From Engraulis encrasicolus (taxonomy: Eukaryota; Chordata; Actinopteri; Clupeiformes; Engraulidae), in the NCBI RefSeq assembly GCF_034702125.1, contig NC_085868.1, positions 26,688,701-26,752,700 of the forward strand: DNA of 64,000 bases, given 5' to 3'. The position numbers and the translations under genes were made by a program. Below are positions 62,001-64,000 of the stretch, piece after piece (positions within the stretch are counted from its first letter, which is position 1; each line of letters starts with the position of its first letter). The notes under the pieces were generated by a model, which was not told where the DNA came from, did not search any database, and was given only the letters and a program-made list of their open reading frames with translations.

Positions 62001-63802
62001 TTTGAACAAATTTGTTGGTTCAATGAATACCAGCATAAATGTTACACAATATTATGGTATATACCATAGTTGAACATAGGCCTGTCAGAATAGTTTTTAA
62101 TACAATTCACATTAAAGAAATTAGGCTATTAATTGCACACAGTGTCAAAAATATTTGCTATGAAGCTATGGAGGATAAAACTGAATCCTCTCACTTTGAC
62201 ATGAATGCTATGACTCACACAGCCACCTAAGTTACACTGGCACCTATAGAGTCCAACATCAGCTTTGGTGATGTTTTTGAAATTAAGAGAAAAGATGCCG
62301 GATTTGATACCCGTGCTTCTCCACGGGAAGTTGATTTGGTCTGTTTCATTAAAAGAGTGACAATCATTTGATTAAACTTTGCACCACTCCATCTTTGGCT
62401 TTTCGTGACAGTATTGGACAGGGCAGTTGATCGTCAGACTTTGGGAAGAAAATGCTTCAGCCTTTGTATGCCGTTTGACAAAGATCCGAGTGTAACACAA
62501 TTCACTCCCATCTTTAAATTCAAGACAGTAAACAGAAACATAAATTCTAATTAAAATTCTCACTACCACCCCAGACACTCCAGAAAGATATACTGTACAA
62601 GTTACCATAGATGAAAAGTAAGTTCTGCAGTATTGCAGTAGAACACTGTAATTTAGAACAAATAAACAAACATGTATAGGCTAGTAGGGATAGGCTACTT
62701 TAAAAAAAGAAAAATATGATATGGACCTTTCAGAACAAGGCTGTTACAATCAGCAGCACACTTTCCAATCTCTTTTGATATTCTTGGGACTGAAAATAAT
62801 TTATTCCATTATGTGTTGTATTTCAGTGGTAAAGAAAATAATATACATAATATACATAATTTTGTATATTTCTCACACTATTATGGGATTATACAAAGGC
62901 AGGCCAGTGCGGGACATCACGGTACAAAACCATTGTGTCACAACTGGATGAAATGTAGGCTATAGTTACCTGTCACTGTTACATTGATGGCATGACTCTG
63001 GTAATTTGGAGACATAGGCCCATAATTAACCTGGCACCTGTACAGTCCAGAGTCAGTTTTTGTGGTGCTTTTAAAATGGAAGGAAAATATGCCGTATTTT
63101 TCATCTGTGCTTCTCCACACCATTTCAGTTTGCTCTGTTTCTTTGAAAGAGTGGCAAACATGTGAATCTGCCAATGTGCACCACCTCATTTCTGGCTTTT
63201 CATCGCAGTACTTCACAGGGCAGTTAATCGTCAGACTTTGTGATGAAAAAGCCTCAGCCATAGAATTCCGATTTATAAAGATCCCGGGCTGACACGGCCC
63301 ATACCAATCTGCAAATTCAAACATCAACGCCAGCATGTAATTTAGGCCTACTTTACATACAATATTTCCACATGAAACAAACACAACAATTTCCTTGTCT
63401 AATATACATTACATGGGAAGCAGCATAGTGACGGTTTGTGGTTCAATTTCCACCTCCATAAACATGTAGAAACAATTCCCAATGTCCAAGGACATCCCAT
63501 TTCCATCCTTTTAAATATGCAAATATGTTTACATGTCATTACTTCTGTCAGTGCTTTGACATTTTGAGAACTGAAATATAAAAATTAACGACGAGGAAAA
63601 AAGCATGGGCCTTTAGCAAAATATCAATCTAAGTTATTTTGAGTAACAATTTAGTTACACATTAAGATATTAGAAGATATTTGTGTGATAGCACATTTCA
63701 GGTTTAGGCCTGCTACTCACCTTCAGCTTCTGTAGAGAACACATGTGAAGAAAGGCTGAGAAGTTGTAAGGTGAAAAAGAGATACATGTGCCCAGGCGCC
63801 AT
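59029..63802 (-). CDS. BTLA-like Ig membrane protein with a short tail (tandem paralogue)
   Basis: Exons are 63721-63802 (signal peptide, MAPGHMYLFFTLQLLSLSS start), 62970-63308 (Ig), 59386-59508 (TM), 59235-59275 (41 nt, the same size as in btla) and 59029-59070 (stop TAA). Phases agree and give 208 residues. The Ig domain carries the BTLA pattern INCPVKYC, RWCT and LYRCQVN. A helix of about 20 residues follows NYALLAVL. The tail is about 30 residues, with LYQDL and VIYKV but no ITIM or ITSM, so it probably does not signal like BTLA. It could be a decoy, a co-receptor or an adaptor-linked form. The last exon has a weak acceptor and is the least certain part. The long intron 2 contains two broken Ig exons and a hAT element. 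Confidence 0.75.
59685..60951 (+). mobile_element. hAT (Charlie-type) element, internally deleted
   Basis: Ends CAGGGGTCGGCAACC and GGTTGCCTACCCCTG, with target octamers gcctacat (59677-59684) and gcctacag (60952-60959) matching 7 of 8. It contains two transposase pieces. Located in intron 2 of the BTLA-like gene, antisense to it. Confidence 0.95.
59958..60594 (+). pseudogene. hAT transposase remnant: BED finger plus C-terminal dimerisation piece
   Basis: The first frame (59958-60389, MTEPPAKKSKDGAFQPSW start) has a BED-type finger with CTLCCENVVC and KRHIEKKH, then a Charlie-like segment (YNLASCIAKHGKPFTDGEY). The second (to 60594) has LCEQVFSHMKSVLSPTRSRL, the hAT C-terminal dimerisation motif. 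The catalytic middle is deleted, so it is non-functional. Proteins of this kind resemble ZBED/GTF2IRD2-related transposase derivatives. Confidence 0.85.
61028..61366 (-). pseudogene. BTLA-type Ig exon with one nonsense codon
   Basis: 339 bp, the same length as the intact Ig exon, with good acceptor (TTCTCAG) and donor (ACAG|GTAATT). It reads FCDPQVFMKRNT, INCPVQYCHEKPKMEWCK and DSGLYMCECK, interrupted by a single TAA in FKNIT*VDSG (an AAA to TAA change would explain it). Splicing it into the gene keeps phase but truncates the protein. It may be a pseudo-exon or a polymorphic null. Confidence 0.8.
61430..61560 (+). repeat. (AATC)n and AT-rich simple repeat
   Basis: A short AATC tract followed by ATAAATAT-type low-complexity sequence. 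Confidence 0.8.
62190..62511 (-). pseudogene. Second decayed BTLA-type Ig exon
   Basis: It reads LCYTRIFVKRHTKAEAFSSQ, INCPVQYCHEKPKMEWCKV, a TAA stop, then SNDCHSFNETDQI, GLYRCQCNLGGC and a degraded end (KVRGF) without a GT donor. Compared with btla the stop sits where GTTGCAGAATCA became GTTTAATCA by a small deletion. Stop plus lost donor make it a pseudo-exon. Confidence 0.85.
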
Positions 63803-64000
63803 GGCTGGAGCTCTATGATAAGCCTTATGAAAAGACAGTCAGCTTGGTTTTGACTGAGATGTGATGTCATCAGTACATCTTAAAAAAAGAATGGAGTGGG
63901 AGCAGCTATACACGAATAAGCTCAAGTTCAATTGCCGTGTGATCAATAAAACATCACTAAGTTATGACGCGGACAGTTATGGTGTGTCTACTGGCTTAAG
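63803..64000 (-). promoter_or_regulatory. Probable promoter of the BTLA-like gene
   Basis: The sequence just upstream of the signal-peptide exon. A CRE/AP-1-like palindrome TGATGTCATCA lies at 63862-63872, about 60 bp from the ATG. No clear TATA box. Functional role is inferred from position only. Confidence 0.3.

Overview
This window is vertebrate, most likely ray-finned fish, genomic DNA. Coding exons are short with GT-AG introns. Dinucleotide microsatellites are very long and frequent. Small hAT elements, tRNA-derived SINEs, an L2-type LINE end and a Ty3/gypsy element fill introns and intergenic space. No bacterial-type gene organisation is present. I could not identify the species.

Four host genes can be assembled exon by exon. 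(1) tpt1 (TCTP), minus strand, 2.7-8.6 kb: six exons, 170 residues, with a CRE in its promoter. (2) A CD200/OX-2-like membrane protein, plus strand, 12.1-25.7 kb: signal peptide, two CD200-type V domains, one C2 domain, TM and a very short tail, 367 residues. (3) btla, minus strand, 49.1-55.4 kb: signal peptide, one Ig domain, TM, and a tail with a YxN motif, an ITIM and an ITSM-like motif, 323 residues. (4) A tandem BTLA-like paralogue, minus strand, 59.0-63.8 kb: same exon plan, but the tail is short and lacks the ITIM, 208 residues. Two further BTLA-type Ig exons lie inside gene 4, each broken by an in-frame stop. Two Ig-like relics on the plus strand (1-260 and about 34.2 kb) suggest further lost members.

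The stretch from 25.7 to 49.1 kb has no intact host gene. Its main content is an 8.9-kb Ty3/gypsy element (34,564-43,428, minus). It has two ~1-kb LTRs, a tRNA-Pro-like primer site, intact gag and protease/RT/RNase H frames, and an integrase region broken by frameshifts and an ~800-bp A/T-only-like block. The rest is hAT MITEs, SINEs, MITEs and microsatellites. Many transposons carry visible target-site duplications, and several are nested.

Together the CD200-like, btla and btla-like genes look like an immune-checkpoint neighbourhood. In mammals CD200 and BTLA are close neighbours (human 3q13.2), so the pairing here looks like conserved linkage, with lineage-specific tandem expansion and decay on the BTLA side. 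All gene models are read from sequence alone; no transcript or database evidence was available.
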